Shown here: positions 24,596 through 32,193 of the stretch, piece by piece
Numbering within the stretch: the first letter of the stretch is position 1
How the letters are laid out: every line of letters starts with the position of its first letter
The notes under the pieces: generated by a model
What the model was told of the DNA's origin: nothing
Databases searched by the model: none
Seen by the model: only the letters and a program-made list of their open reading frames with translations
Position numbers and translations under genes: made by a program
NCBI RefSeq assembly: GCF_016518545.1
Contig: NZ_JACVTO010000005.1
Span: 62,001 to 126,000 of the forward strand
DNA from: Pseudomonas sp. S30
GTDB lineage: Bacteria; Pseudomonadota; Gammaproteobacteria; Pseudomonadales; Pseudomonadaceae
Direction of reading: 5' to 3'
Length of the DNA stretch: 64,000 bases

Positions 24596-24926
24596 CTCCA
24601 GCACGCTCCGATGGCAACCCAACACACAATCAGCCAACCCAACACAAACCCTACACAGATGGAGCCTGTTAAAATCAGTGCTTTAGAGCACCCTGTGTAA
24701 AGTGTGTAAGGTTGGTAAGGTTTTTTGGGCCTCGCGTGAGAAAAAAAAGCAGCCATAGCGGTGGGAGGGGTGTGAAAAATTTTCGTATGCGCACGCGCGT
24801 GCGCGCGAACCTTACACACCTTACACAGGTATCCCGCAGCCCTTGAAATTCGTGGCTTAGCGCTGTGTAAGGTTGGCCATTCGGCCCTACACAGCCCCAA
24901 CACACCCGACACACTTCTGGTTGTAG
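24596..24926. repeat. GTGTAAGG repeat cluster with GC palindrome, candidate replication origin
   Basis: Between the primase-helicase and the Q-like gene lie repeats of the octamer GTGTAAGG or its close variants. They are found at 24,695 (GTGTAAAG), 24,704, 24,865 and, inverted, ending at 24,817 and 24,826 (CTTACAC), with looser copies at 24,714 and 24,886. In the middle is a perfect 16-bp alternating purine-pyrimidine palindrome, GCGCACGCGCGTGCGC (24,789-24,804), beside A/T-rich runs. The layout resembles iterons with a melting region next to the replication gene. A 110-codon frame crosses it but has strongly repeated, cysteine- and tyrosine-rich content and may be chance. Confidence 0.5.
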
Positions 24927-27743
24927 TCATGCAGCAGCCCCCTTGACGTGGTCCCAGCCATCGACGTTCCACCCCGCAAGTTTTGCCTTGGCGCGCCAGG
25001 CCACGACATGCGCCCCCAGCTCGGCACTCTTCAAGGATGGTGGCAGGAAGGCCTGATCATCTTTCGGAAAGAACCAGGCGCTGAATCGCCTGTTGTTCCC
25101 CTCCGTCCAGGGAATAGCCCTCGTCTTCTCAACCCCGACCGTCTCGATGAACAAGCTGAACTTCGTCTGGCTCATCGAGTGCTCCTTGAATCGCTGGCAC
25201 CACTCCAGAAACAATGAGTACAGATCGGACGAGAGGCAGGCCCCCCACAGGCCATTGCCGAGCTGAGATGTACGCCACAGATGCACAAAGGTCTGCCAAC
25301 TCGCCCTGCTCAATGCAACGAGCCGTTCGCGGGCTGGCGTGCTCGGAGGTTTGGTCTGTGGATCGAAGTCGCCCAGGTCCTGGGCGAGCAACCATCCGTA
25401 CAAGGCCTCTACGCCACCGTTGAGCAGCTCTTGCTTGATGGCTAGCTGTCTGTCAGGCGGGAGCTTTTCTTCGGGCCACATGACCAGAAAGCGCCGGTCA
25501 GCCTCGCCGATCGGCCAGGGCATGATCTCGTTCGACAAGAACACCGCATTCATATGGCTGGACTCCTCCCAGCCATTCACGAACTTACTTTCGATCCGGA
25601 TCGTCTGGCCGGTGATCAGCTGCTTGATCTTGCCCACTTGGTTGTAACGCTGGTCACGGCTCACGACCTCTTCAAAAACCGCCCATAACTTGCCACTTTG
25701 CCAAGCGTTGAAATTCCCCTCCAACTGCGTCTGGCCTACCGTCGCCGAGTAAATGCCGTACAGCTTCCCCATCACGACGGAGAACAGCAGGCTCTTACCC
25801 GAACCTTCCATGGTGGAATGCATGAGCACTGCGGTATCCATTTTGGCCCCGGAGTGTTGGAGCGGATAGGCAAGCCAGCAGGTCAGCCAACGCGCCGCCA
25901 CCTCGTCCCCATTGCATAGAAAATTGATGAGCCACCTCAGGTTTTCGCAGGCTCCGTCATTGCGGACCGGTTCCAGCGGCAGTCCTTCGAAGGTATTGAT
26001 GTACACCTGAGGGTCGTGCTTCATGCAGGGATCGAAGACGATGTGATTCATGTCCACCACACGTCGGTCCGGGTTGTTCAGCCACAGGCTGTAGGCATCG
26101 CCCAAGGCCATCTTGACGGCACCCTCGGCGACACGTCGTTTCTTCGCGTAATCCCACACGTCCTTGGTCCCGTCGATGTATACATAGCGCGTCATCATCG
26201 GCATGGAGAAGTCCCCGAGCGCCTTGCCGGCCAGAGCCTGGGTACGCTCGTTGTCCTTCACCCACTCCTCGCTGACGCGCTTCTTACGAGTTGGATCCGT
26301 GACCGACTCCCAGTCCTTGAACGCTTCCTTGCCAATGTGGGCAACGAACCCGGCCTTCTTGATCTTCTTGGCAGCATCGATATCCCATACCTGAGTAGTG
26401 CCCTCAATCAAGGCATAGCGCCGTAGAAGCGCCTTTAGATTGAATCCACCCCCGCCCCCCTCGTCGTCGGAGGAGCCGGCCGGGCTGCCCGGTGGTCCCT
26501 CAGATGCCACGCCCGTCACCACCACCGCGACGGGTGCAAGGAGTGGATCTTGGGCGGCCTGCTCGCTGGCAGATGGGGCGTGGGGAAGCTCGCCAACTGG
26601 AGGTGGTGCTGGCGGGCGTGACCTCGGACTGAGGCCGAGGATCTCGGCGGCAGCTTTGGTTGCTGCCCGCTGATCACCACCATGGGCCAGGATGCAGAAC
26701 ACGTCGAACGCGTCGTTCTTGTGACCATTGGCCAGTGGATCAGAACTGTGGTGGGAATACAGTTTTCCTTCACTGATCGACACGCCCGCCATGCCGGTGC
26801 TGCTCTGCGGGCACAGCCATTTGTCACCGCGCCGCTCATAGCCATGGGCCTCGATCAGCGATGCGATGTCATGAGCCTGGTTGAACAGCGGGATCACTTC
26901 GGGCAGATCACGTCCGGCACGAGCCAGAGCAGGCCTCGACTTGGCTGGAGCAGGACGAGGCGCCGGCTTGGGTTTGGGTAGCCATGGGCAGATACTCTCG
27001 GCCTTAGGCTTGAAGTTGTCCCAGTCCTGCCAGATAGCCAGCAATTTCGCCGGCAGCTCCGGCAAGCCCTTCGGATCAGGAGCGGTACGCCATGTGTACG
27101 GACGACCAGTGCCAGGATGAATCGAAGGCGGCAGTACGTCTTGCACCAGGCCCGCCCGCAGTTCGAACACTGGGATTTTTTTGAAAGGCTCAGCAGCCAA
27201 CTTCAGGGCATTGACTCGATCAACGTCTCCAGCATCACGCGCGGACTTGACCTGAACCATCAGCGCTTTGTGAATCGACCCGTCCGGGTCTGCCTGGCTT
27301 GGCCAAGTCAACGGATGCCAGGACAGATCAACACCGTCTGGCACCTTGAACATGATTCGGAAGCGCGCGGGATTACCCACCGACGTCGGATAAGCGTCAG
27401 CTAGGGAGTCGAGGTCCATACCCAGCAGCTCCTGCAGGATCTGCCGCGTGCATGGCACATCATCAACATCCAGCGAGCAGACACGGCTAGGCCCGAGCAC
27501 TACTCCCAGGTTGTGGCTCGGATGCCTGCTCCAGAAGTCCGCTGCATCATCCGCAGCGATGAAGTAGCCACCCGGCTGATTCCAGCCATTACCTTTGGGC
27601 CCCTTTTCGCCTGGGTCGATCGGGACCAGCGCTAGATCGAAGGTTTCAATGTAACGCCGCGCCCAATCAGCTGTTGTAGAAGTTGGGCGTCCCCTCACCG
27701 GCGCCGCTCCCGTAGTTCCTGGCAACTCACACAGGTTTGGCAA
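24927..27743 (-). CDS. Primase-helicase (Prim-Pol / D5-like) replication protein
   Basis: This 938-residue protein drives phage DNA replication. Residues about 25-240 are a primase-polymerase domain (DLALVPIDPGEKGPKGNGW; metal-binding SLDVDD). Residues about 290-370 hold a small domain with DKWLCPQSSTG. A proline/alanine linker follows (near 370-430). Residues about 540-850 form a D5/SF3-type helicase with Walker A EGSGKSLL (near 645) and WAVFEEVVSRDQRYNQ as the next motif. It overlaps the zinc-protein gene upstream by about 50 bases. The repeat cluster directly after its stop is a likely origin. Confidence 0.9.
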   Translation of the reverse strand: MPNLCELPGTTGAAPVRGRPTSTTADWARRYIETFDLALVPIDPGEKGPKGNGWNQPGGYFIAADDAADFWSRHPSHNLGVVLGPSRVCSLDVDDVPCTRQILQELLGMDLDSLADAYPTSVGNPARFRIMFKVPDGVDLSWHPLTWPSQADPDGSIHKALMVQVKSARDAGDVDRVNALKLAAEPFKKIPVFELRAGLVQDVLPPSIHPGTGRPYTWRTAPDPKGLPELPAKLLAIWQDWDNFKPKAESICPWLPKPKPAPRPAPAKSRPALARAGRDLPEVIPLFNQAHDIASLIEAHGYERRGDKWLCPQSSTGMAGVSISEGKLYSHHSSDPLANGHKNDAFDVFCILAHGGDQRAATKAAAEILGLSPRSRPPAPPPVGELPHAPSASEQAAQDPLLAPVAVVVTGVASEGPPGSPAGSSDDEGGGGGFNLKALLRRYALIEGTTQVWDIDAAKKIKKAGFVAHIGKEAFKDWESVTDPTRKKRVSEEWVKDNERTQALAGKALGDFSMPMMTRYVYIDGTKDVWDYAKKRRVAEGAVKMALGDAYSLWLNNPDRRVVDMNHIVFDPCMKHDPQVYINTFEGLPLEPVRNDGACENLRWLINFLCNGDEVAARWLTCWLAYPLQHSGAKMDTAVLMHSTMEGSGKSLLFSVVMGKLYGIYSATVGQTQLEGNFNAWQSGKLWAVFEEVVSRDQRYNQVGKIKQLITGQTIRIESKFVNGWEESSHMNAVFLSNEIMPWPIGEADRRFLVMWPEEKLPPDRQLAIKQELLNGGVEALYGWLLAQDLGDFDPQTKPPSTPARERLVALSRASWQTFVHLWRTSQLGNGLWGACLSSDLYSLFLEWCQRFKEHSMSQTKFSLFIETVGVEKTRAIPWTEGNNRRFSAWFFPKDDQAFLPPSLKSAELGAHVVAWRAKAKLAGWNVDGWDHVKGAAA

Positions 27744-27898
27744 CCAGTCACCAGCTGTTGACGCGCAGGTGGGATCGCCTCTCCACAGTCTTCGCAGTGT
27801 TCAGCGCTCGGTTGTTCCGGGAGCCGAGCGAACCGTAGGAGCGACAGCTGCAGAAAATACTCGACGTGGTCATTGGCGAAGTCGACTGCATCAGCCAT
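27695..27898 (-). CDS. TraR/DksA-type zinc finger protein
   Basis: This 67-residue protein starts at the ATG at 27,898. A helical N-terminus is followed by CEDCGEAIPPARQQLV and CQTC, giving zinc ligands at residues 35, 38, 53 and 56 (59 is a further Cys). It matches the TraR/DksA C4 family common in phages. Such proteins bind RNA polymerase through the secondary channel and can shift host promoter use. It overlaps both the primase start downstream and the CII-like gene upstream. Confidence 0.88.
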   Translation of the reverse strand: MADAVDFANDHVEYFLQLSLLRFARLPEQPSAEHCEDCGEAIPPARQQLVTGCQTCVSCQELRERRR

Positions 27899-28379
27899 GG
27901 CATTGATCCTCCATGGCCTGGCGGGCACCTGCGATGATCGCGAGCACCTGCCTGATGACATCTATCCCGCGCGCCTCCAAAGTCTGGACCTCATGCGGCT
28001 CCCAAACATTGTCCGCTGCGCCCTCATGCATGCTGCGCACGAACTGCGCGGACTCCTCCAGCAGATGGGCGACCGCCTTGAGCTGCTGATTGGTGGCAGG
28101 TACGGGCTCCGGGCGATACCAGACAACCCCCGCTGCCCTGCCCAACGCATCGAGCACGCGCTTGTCGCAGGTCCACTGCAATACCTCCTCAAGCTCATCA
28201 GGGTTGAGCCAGCGCCGTTCTTCGTCGTGCTTGAGCTTCTTCTGCAGAGCATCCAAGTCCATCCCCATGTCGAACGCCAGGGACGTGATGCCACCTCTGT
28301 ACTCGCGGCCAGCGCGCCAGAGCGCGTGGCGCAATGAAAGAGCCGGACCTGTGTCCGGCGAGTTGTCGATGCGACTCAT
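27891..28379 (-). CDS. Phage regulatory protein CII family (CP76-like)
   Basis: This 162-residue protein matches the phage regulatory protein CII family: SLRHALWRAGREYRGGITSL, DMGMDLDALQKKL and the RWLNPDELEEVLQWT helix. The N-terminal half is a helix-turn-helix. It would act in the lysis-lysogeny decision or early replication control. It lies in the leftward early operon after the Cro-like gene. An 8-bp inverted repeat overlaps its ribosome binding region (28,381-28,403) and may control translation. Confidence 0.85.
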   Translation of the reverse strand: MSRIDNSPDTGPALSLRHALWRAGREYRGGITSLAFDMGMDLDALQKKLKHDEERRWLNPDELEEVLQWTCDKRVLDALGRAAGVVWYRPEPVPATNQQLKAVAHLLEESAQFVRSMHEGAADNVWEPHEVQTLEARGIDVIRQVLAIIAGARQAMEDQCHG

Positions 28380-28380
28380 A

Positions 28381-28403
28381 ACCGTTAATTCCTCTTTAAC
28401 GGT
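28381..28403 (-). promoter_or_regulatory. Hairpin overlapping the CII ribosome binding site
   Basis: ACCGTTAA (28,381-28,388) pairs with TTAACGGT (28,396-28,403). On the minus strand the AGAGGAA Shine-Dalgarno sequence lies in the loop and left arm, immediately before the CII start. A folded leader could sequester or expose the site. Confidence 0.5.
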
Positions 28404-28505
28404 GTAGCCATCGGCTAGGGCAACCCCTATCCTACGACCACGACCGTACTGAGCTGTGCGCCGTCGTAGCTGGCCTGGGAAGGTGAGAGCTCCCAGGTCA
28501 GCACC

Positions 28506-28730
28506 CTATGCTGTTTTTTGTCGAAGGTAGGCCCAGTCGATGTCGGGCCGTTGTGATTCACAAGCGATAATTCCCCCTGTTTCTCGGTCGAGACTCACGG
28601 CCAAACCCGCGCTGGCTCTACGATTGCCGTAAGCCACCTGCCGCAGTTGACCTATCGATGTCCCGCAACGATTTGCGAAAGCTTCGAGCCGTTCCTTGTC
28701 CATCGTCTTCAGATACTCGCTAAGCGTCAT
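28506..28730 (-). CDS. Cro-like / YdaS-type repressor
   Basis: This 74-residue protein starts at the ATG at 28,730 with GGAGGTATCT upstream, an excellent ribosome binding site. The helix-turn-helix CGTSIGQLRQVAYGNRRASA is of the YdaS/Cro type found next to divergent CI genes. It is the first leftward early gene and should compete with the repressor at the shared operators. The C-terminus (PDIDWAYLRQKT) is short and polar. Confidence 0.85.
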   Translation of the reverse strand: MTLSEYLKTMDKERLEAFANRCGTSIGQLRQVAYGNRRASAGLAVSLDRETGGIIACESQRPDIDWAYLRQKTA

Positions 28731-28827
28731 AGATACCTCCATGAGCGGCGAGATTAGCAATTGCTAATTATCATGGCAATAGCGTTGTGCAATTTACTGT
28801 CTGCTAACTGGAAGCAATCATCGTCGA
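28731..28827. promoter_or_regulatory. cI-cro divergent control region
   Basis: It contains a perfect 14-bp palindrome TTAGCAATTGCTAA (28,754-28,767), a second operator-like site TTACTGTCTGCTAA (28,794-28,807) and a weaker one near 28,780-28,792. On the minus strand a promoter for cro is suggested by TTGCAC (28,787-28,792) and TAATTA (28,765-28,770), 16 bases apart, with the palindrome covering the -10 element. The third site lies about 20 bases before cI and may set repressor autoregulation. Confidence 0.75.
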
Positions 28828-29532
28828 ATGGATATCAACGAAAAGCGCATCGCCACCCTCCGCAAGCTCATGGGCAGCCTCAGTCAAAAAGACTTTGCCG
28901 ACGCCTACGACCTGGATGCTTCCTACCTATCGCAGTTGCTGAATGGCCATCGCAAGCTCGGGGAAAAGGCTGCGCTGACGCTCGAGTCCAAGATCGGGCT
29001 CGCTGCAGGGACGCTGACTTCTCCTCAAACTGAGGAGCCATCCAACAAAGCCCCGGACAATGTCGTTCATCTGTCGAAGCGAGCGGTAAAGCACAAGGAT
29101 TTTGTTCTTATCCCGCACCTCGACATCGCGGCATCGATGGGGCCAGGCAGGGCAGCCCCGGATATGTACATTGAAGTCATCCGCGACATGACGGTCCATT
29201 TGGACTGGTTGAGGATGCAGGGCCTCAACTTCTCGAACCTCGACAACCTGGCAATCATCACGGGTGATGGCGACAGCATGTCAGGCACTTTCGCTGATGG
29301 TGACGCCCTGCTGGTAGATCGGGGGATCACGGAGGTCAAGACTGACGCGATCTATGTGTTTACCCTTGATGGCGACCTTTACATCAAGCGGTTGCAGCGC
29401 ATGACGGGCGGCCAGCTCAGAATGATCTCTGACAACCCCATCTATCCACCGATCACGATCGACGAATCGATGATAGACAGGATGCATATTCAGGCGCGTG
29501 TCCTGCTCGCCTGGACCGCTAAAAAGCTCTAG
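28828..29532 (+). CDS. CI-type repressor, HTH plus S24 peptidase domain
   Basis: This 234-residue protein is the prophage repressor. Residues 1-60 hold a helix-turn-helix (LSQKDFADAYDLDASYLSQL). Residues 90-234 are an S24/LexA-like domain with Ser150 in GDSMS and Lys187 in LYIKRL as the expected catalytic pair. Where many relatives have SAGPG before the domain, this protein has SMGPG (Met104-Gly105). It is divergent from the Cro-like gene across the operator region. A second pair of operators lies just after the gene. Confidence 0.92.
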   Translation: MDINEKRIATLRKLMGSLSQKDFADAYDLDASYLSQLLNGHRKLGEKAALTLESKIGLAAGTLTSPQTEEPSNKAPDNVVHLSKRAVKHKDFVLIPHLDIAASMGPGRAAPDMYIEVIRDMTVHLDWLRMQGLNFSNLDNLAIITGDGDSMSGTFADGDALLVDRGITEVKTDAIYVFTLDGDLYIKRLQRMTGGQLRMISDNPIYPPITIDESMIDRMHIQARVLLAWTAKKL

Positions 29533-29591
29533 ACCTCTCAGGGAATTTCGATTCACCGGCCGCGCCCGGTGAACTCGCACACCTGAGCGAT

Positions 29592-29633
29592 TTAGCGTTT
29601 GCTATTGCACATTAAATTACTCTTTGCTAATTT
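29592..29633 (+). promoter_or_regulatory. Second repressor-controlled promoter, downstream of cI
   Basis: TTAGCGTTTGCTAT (29,592-29,605) and TTACTCTTTGCTAA (29,617-29,630) match the cI-cro operators; the latter agrees at 12 of 14 positions with 28,794-28,807. TTGCAC (29,605-29,610) and TAATTT (29,628-29,633) are 17 bases apart, with the second operator covering spacer and -10. It would drive the rightward accessory operon starting at 29,670. Confidence 0.65.
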
Positions 29634-29669
29634 CCCATGGCGTCAGCTCTCACATCAAGGATATGACCC

Positions 29670-29834
29670 ATGACAAAGGCTCAGTACAGCAATACCGCAA
29701 TCATCTACCCCCACTCTGCAATCTGCTGCGCTCCAGAGAAAGCGAAGGCGTTTGAAGTCCGCACCGGACTTCAGATAGCGGTAACGCTTTCGGGCCGCGC
29801 GCAGGTCTTCCCACGCAATGGTGGTGAAGCATGA
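29670..29834 (+). CDS. Small hypothetical protein, 54 aa, first gene of accessory operon
   Basis: ATG at 29,670 begins MTKAQYSNTAIIYPHSAICC and reads to TGA at 29,832-29,834, overlapping the next start (ATGA). It contains a Cys-Cys pair and a RTGLQIAVTLSGRAQVFPR strand pair. Normal phage codon bias and the tight overlap argue for a real gene. I do not recognise a family. It follows the repressor-type operators and is the first gene under that promoter. Confidence 0.6.
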   Translation: MTKAQYSNTAIIYPHSAICCAPEKAKAFEVRTGLQIAVTLSGRAQVFPRNGGEA

Positions 29835-30340
29835 GTGAATTCACCATACCCCTGCGTCGCGTCATGCTGCTGCAGCACACCCTTGAGTCGGGCGGCAAAA
29901 CCGTTTGCCAAATGCTTCGACCGGAGCGCGCCTTCGATGCCCAGCTGGAAATCGAAAACGACCAGCGCAGGCATCACATCAAAGCGAGCTTTGGGCCTCT
30001 GACGGCGTCGCTGACGTTACTCAGAGGTGACTCCTCCAAGTACCAAGCCCTGAGAGACTTTTTGCAGGATCTAGCCAATGGCCGCACTGATTCCGGTCGG
30101 CAGTCCGCAGAAGCCATTGCGATGCGTGAAGCGCTGGAAGCGGTGAACGCGGTAGTCGGCCCCAGCCTCAGTGCATACATCAGCCCAACGAACGACCTTG
30201 AAAAGCCGTTCAGGGTGATCGTGCTCAACCATCTTGGCGAAATATGCGCCGCAACCAAAGGGCACTGCCAAGACGACTTGGCGGAAACAGTGCGCAACCA
30301 GATCAGGGGCTTCGACGATGCTATGGCGAAGTACGCATGA
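29831..30340 (+). CDS. Hypothetical phage protein, 169 aa
   Basis: It is coupled to the gene before it and to the PrtN-like gene after it by ATGA overlaps. The N-terminal half is predicted beta strands (FTIPLRRVMLLQHTLESGGK), the C-terminal half helices (GHCQDDLAETVRNQIRGFDD). There is no membrane helix, Cys cluster or known motif. It is a cytosolic phage protein of unknown function, conserved position unknown to me. Confidence 0.75.
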   Translation: MSEFTIPLRRVMLLQHTLESGGKTVCQMLRPERAFDAQLEIENDQRRHHIKASFGPLTASLTLLRGDSSKYQALRDFLQDLANGRTDSGRQSAEAIAMREALEAVNAVVGPSLSAYISPTNDLEKPFRVIVLNHLGEICAATKGHCQDDLAETVRNQIRGFDDAMAKYA

Positions 30341-30576
30341 CCGGCACGCTGGATCAGCTACGCGCCCAGTGGACGACTCCATGTCCCACGCTGACGGCTG
30401 TGCGGGAGCAGTATTTCCCGCACATCAAAACAGATCGCAGGTTCAAGGAGCTGGTTCGCAAGGGCGAGATCAAGCTGAAGCTGAAAAAGCTCCACAGCTC
30501 AAGCAGGGCGCAACATGTGATCTACCTGCACGATCTCGCTGAGTACCTCGATCAGCAGCGCACACAAACCGCATAA
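30337..30576 (+). CDS. PrtN-family (pyocin activator-like) DNA-binding protein, copy 1
   Basis: This 79-residue protein has the PrtN pattern in divergent form: VREQYFPHIKTDRRFKELVR, then GEIKLKLKKLHSSSRAQHVI and the closing YLHDLAEYLDQQRTQ. In P. aeruginosa, PrtN activates pyocin genes after DNA damage; relatives in phages may act as activators or excisionase-like proteins. The start overlaps the previous stop. It pairs with a much closer PrtN homologue at 33,187. Confidence 0.72.
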   Translation: MTGTLDQLRAQWTTPCPTLTAVREQYFPHIKTDRRFKELVRKGEIKLKLKKLHSSSRAQHVIYLHDLAEYLDQQRTQTA

Positions 30577-30604
30577 CAAGGCAGCCCCGGCCATCTGGGG
30601 CATC

Positions 30605-30639
30605 TGCTCGTCGCTGCTCTCAATCACCAGCGACGAGCA
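30605..30639 (+). promoter_or_regulatory. Long perfect inverted repeat in a gene leader
   Basis: TGCTCGTCGCTG (30,605-30,616) pairs perfectly with CAGCGACGAGCA (30,628-30,639) across an 11-base loop. It ends 16 bases before the start of the next gene. No T-run follows, so it is more likely a leader structure or protein site than a terminator. Confidence 0.55.
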
Positions 30640-30655
30640 TACCGGAGCACAGCTC

Positions 30656-31144
30656 ATGCAATCACATCAACTGATTCTCACACTGGGTATTCTGTGGCTG
30701 GCAACACTCGTCATCATGCCCTTCCTTTTCGCTAAGTCGCGCCATCTTGCCTACATGCGCGGCAGGACCGAGGGCAAAGAATGCGTGGATTCGAGCCTCA
30801 AGCTACGGATCAGAACGCTCGAAGAGCAACTGGCCGATACCAATATCGAGAATGAAGCTGATACGCGAAAACGCCTCAAGGCGATCGCCTCGCTTCAAAG
30901 CACCATCGCCGAGTTGGAGGCCCGGATCATGTCCTACACCGGGATGGCCGTGACCAGGGCGGATTACGACCTGCTGGCCGAGACGGCAAGAACGCTTGGG
31001 CTTACAGAGCGGACCCTCAACGCGCTGAAAGCCAACCAGCAAGCCCAAAGGGCGAATGAGCAGATCCAGCAGTTGACTCAACTCGCAATGCGTTTGCATG
31101 CCCACTTGCGAGCAACCCCCGCAACCGCAGGAGCAGCGGCATGA
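30656..31144 (+). CDS. Membrane-anchored coiled-coil protein
   Basis: This 162-residue protein has one N-terminal transmembrane helix (residues 6-26, LILTLGILWLATLVIMPFLF). A long heptad-rich coiled coil follows (about 47-80, LKLRIRTLEEQLADTNIENE), then more helices and an alanine-rich tail. The single anchor with a cytoplasmic or periplasmic coil resembles spanin-like or exclusion proteins. It is in the middle of the accessory operon, however, and no function can be assigned. The stop overlaps the PP-loop gene start. Confidence 0.72.
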   Translation: MQSHQLILTLGILWLATLVIMPFLFAKSRHLAYMRGRTEGKECVDSSLKLRIRTLEEQLADTNIENEADTRKRLKAIASLQSTIAELEARIMSYTGMAVTRADYDLLAETARTLGLTERTLNALKANQQAQRANEQIQQLTQLAMRLHAHLRATPATAGAAA

Positions 31145-32193
31145 CAAACTTGCCTTCATATCGCTCCACAGGCTATGCCGTGAATACGCTACACAATCAG
31201 CAGTTCAATGTAGTCAGCGTCTCGGGCGGTAAGGACAGCACCGCCACGCTCTTACTCGCTCTAGCGCTGGAAGTACCGAATATTCGCGCCGTCTTTGCCG
31301 ACACAGGCAATGAGCATGGACTGACCCTGGAATACCTCGATTACCTAACCGACACCACAGGCGTTCAGATCGAGCGGCGCCGGGCGGACTTCTCCCGCCA
31401 GATCGCTCGCAAGCGACAGTTCATTGCGACCAAATGGCGCGAGCAGCGGGTGCCAGAAAAGATTGTTGAGACGGCCCTGCAGGTTCTGCAGCCTACCGGT
31501 GTCCCCTTCTTGGACCTGTGTCTTTGGAAAGGGCGATTCCCAAGCCGGAAAGCTCAATTCTGTACCGAAGAGTTGAAGCGCAACGTTCTTGTCGAACAGG
31601 TGATGCTCCCGCTACTCGACGGAAACAACATGGTGCTGTCTTGGCAAGGTGTGCGCCGCGAGGAGTCCGAGGCACGTCGCTACTTACCTCAAGTCGACGA
31701 GGTCGGAGGCGGCCTATTCAACTTCCGCCCAATCATCGACTGGCCAGTCCAGGCCGTGTTCGAGGCCCACCGCTTCGCAGGGGTAAAAGCTAACCCGCTA
31801 TATAGCCTCGGCATGGGCAGGGTTGGCTGTATGCCTTGCATCAACTGCCGCAAAGGTGAGCTACGGGAAATTGCAGCCCGCTTCCCCGAGCACGTCGACA
31901 AGATTGCTCACTGGGAAGACTTAGTACGCCAAGCAAGCAAGCAAGGTGGCGCTACATTCTTCGCGGGTGCCAACGCCAAGCATCAGAAAGGCTCGATTGC
32001 CGATATGAGCCCGGCAGAGATCGTCGCGCTTGCCAACATACGGCAAGCCGTGGAGTGGTCACGCACAACACGCGGTGGCATCCAGTACGATCTGATCGCC
32101 AGCGACGGCGAGGCAGATGCATCGGCCTGCTCGAGCGCATATGGGCTTTGCGATGGGGCTTGGACTGATGCCGATACACCGGAGGCAGCATGA
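31141..32193 (+). CDS. PAPS-reductase-like PP-loop enzyme
   Basis: This 350-residue protein has the PP-loop VSGGKDST (residues 27-34) of the PAPS reductase / DndC superfamily, which adenylates a substrate. The aspartate-containing VFADTGNEHG segment (51-60) is also typical. Cys141 (AQFCTEELK) and Cys230, 233 and 236 (GCMPCINC) could bind an iron-sulphur cluster, as in DndC and APS-reductase relatives. Phage members are often linked to DNA or nucleotide modification rather than sulphate assimilation. The substrate is unknown. It overlaps both neighbours and is part of the accessory operon. Confidence 0.85.
   Translation: MTNLPSYRSTGYAVNTLHNQQFNVVSVSGGKDSTATLLLALALEVPNIRAVFADTGNEHGLTLEYLDYLTDTTGVQIERRRADFSRQIARKRQFIATKWREQRVPEKIVETALQVLQPTGVPFLDLCLWKGRFPSRKAQFCTEELKRNVLVEQVMLPLLDGNNMVLSWQGVRREESEARRYLPQVDEVGGGLFNFRPIIDWPVQAVFEAHRFAGVKANPLYSLGMGRVGCMPCINCRKGELREIAARFPEHVDKIAHWEDLVRQASKQGGATFFAGANAKHQKGSIADMSPAEIVALANIRQAVEWSRTTRGGIQYDLIASDGEADASACSSAYGLCDGAWTDADTPEAA

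Noticed and set aside
24592..24972. A 126-codon frame across the GTGTAAGG repeats
   Set aside because: Its peptide repeats (KVCKV, PYQPYTLYT) come directly from the DNA repeats. A real small protein cannot be excluded, but a non-coding repeat region explains it better.
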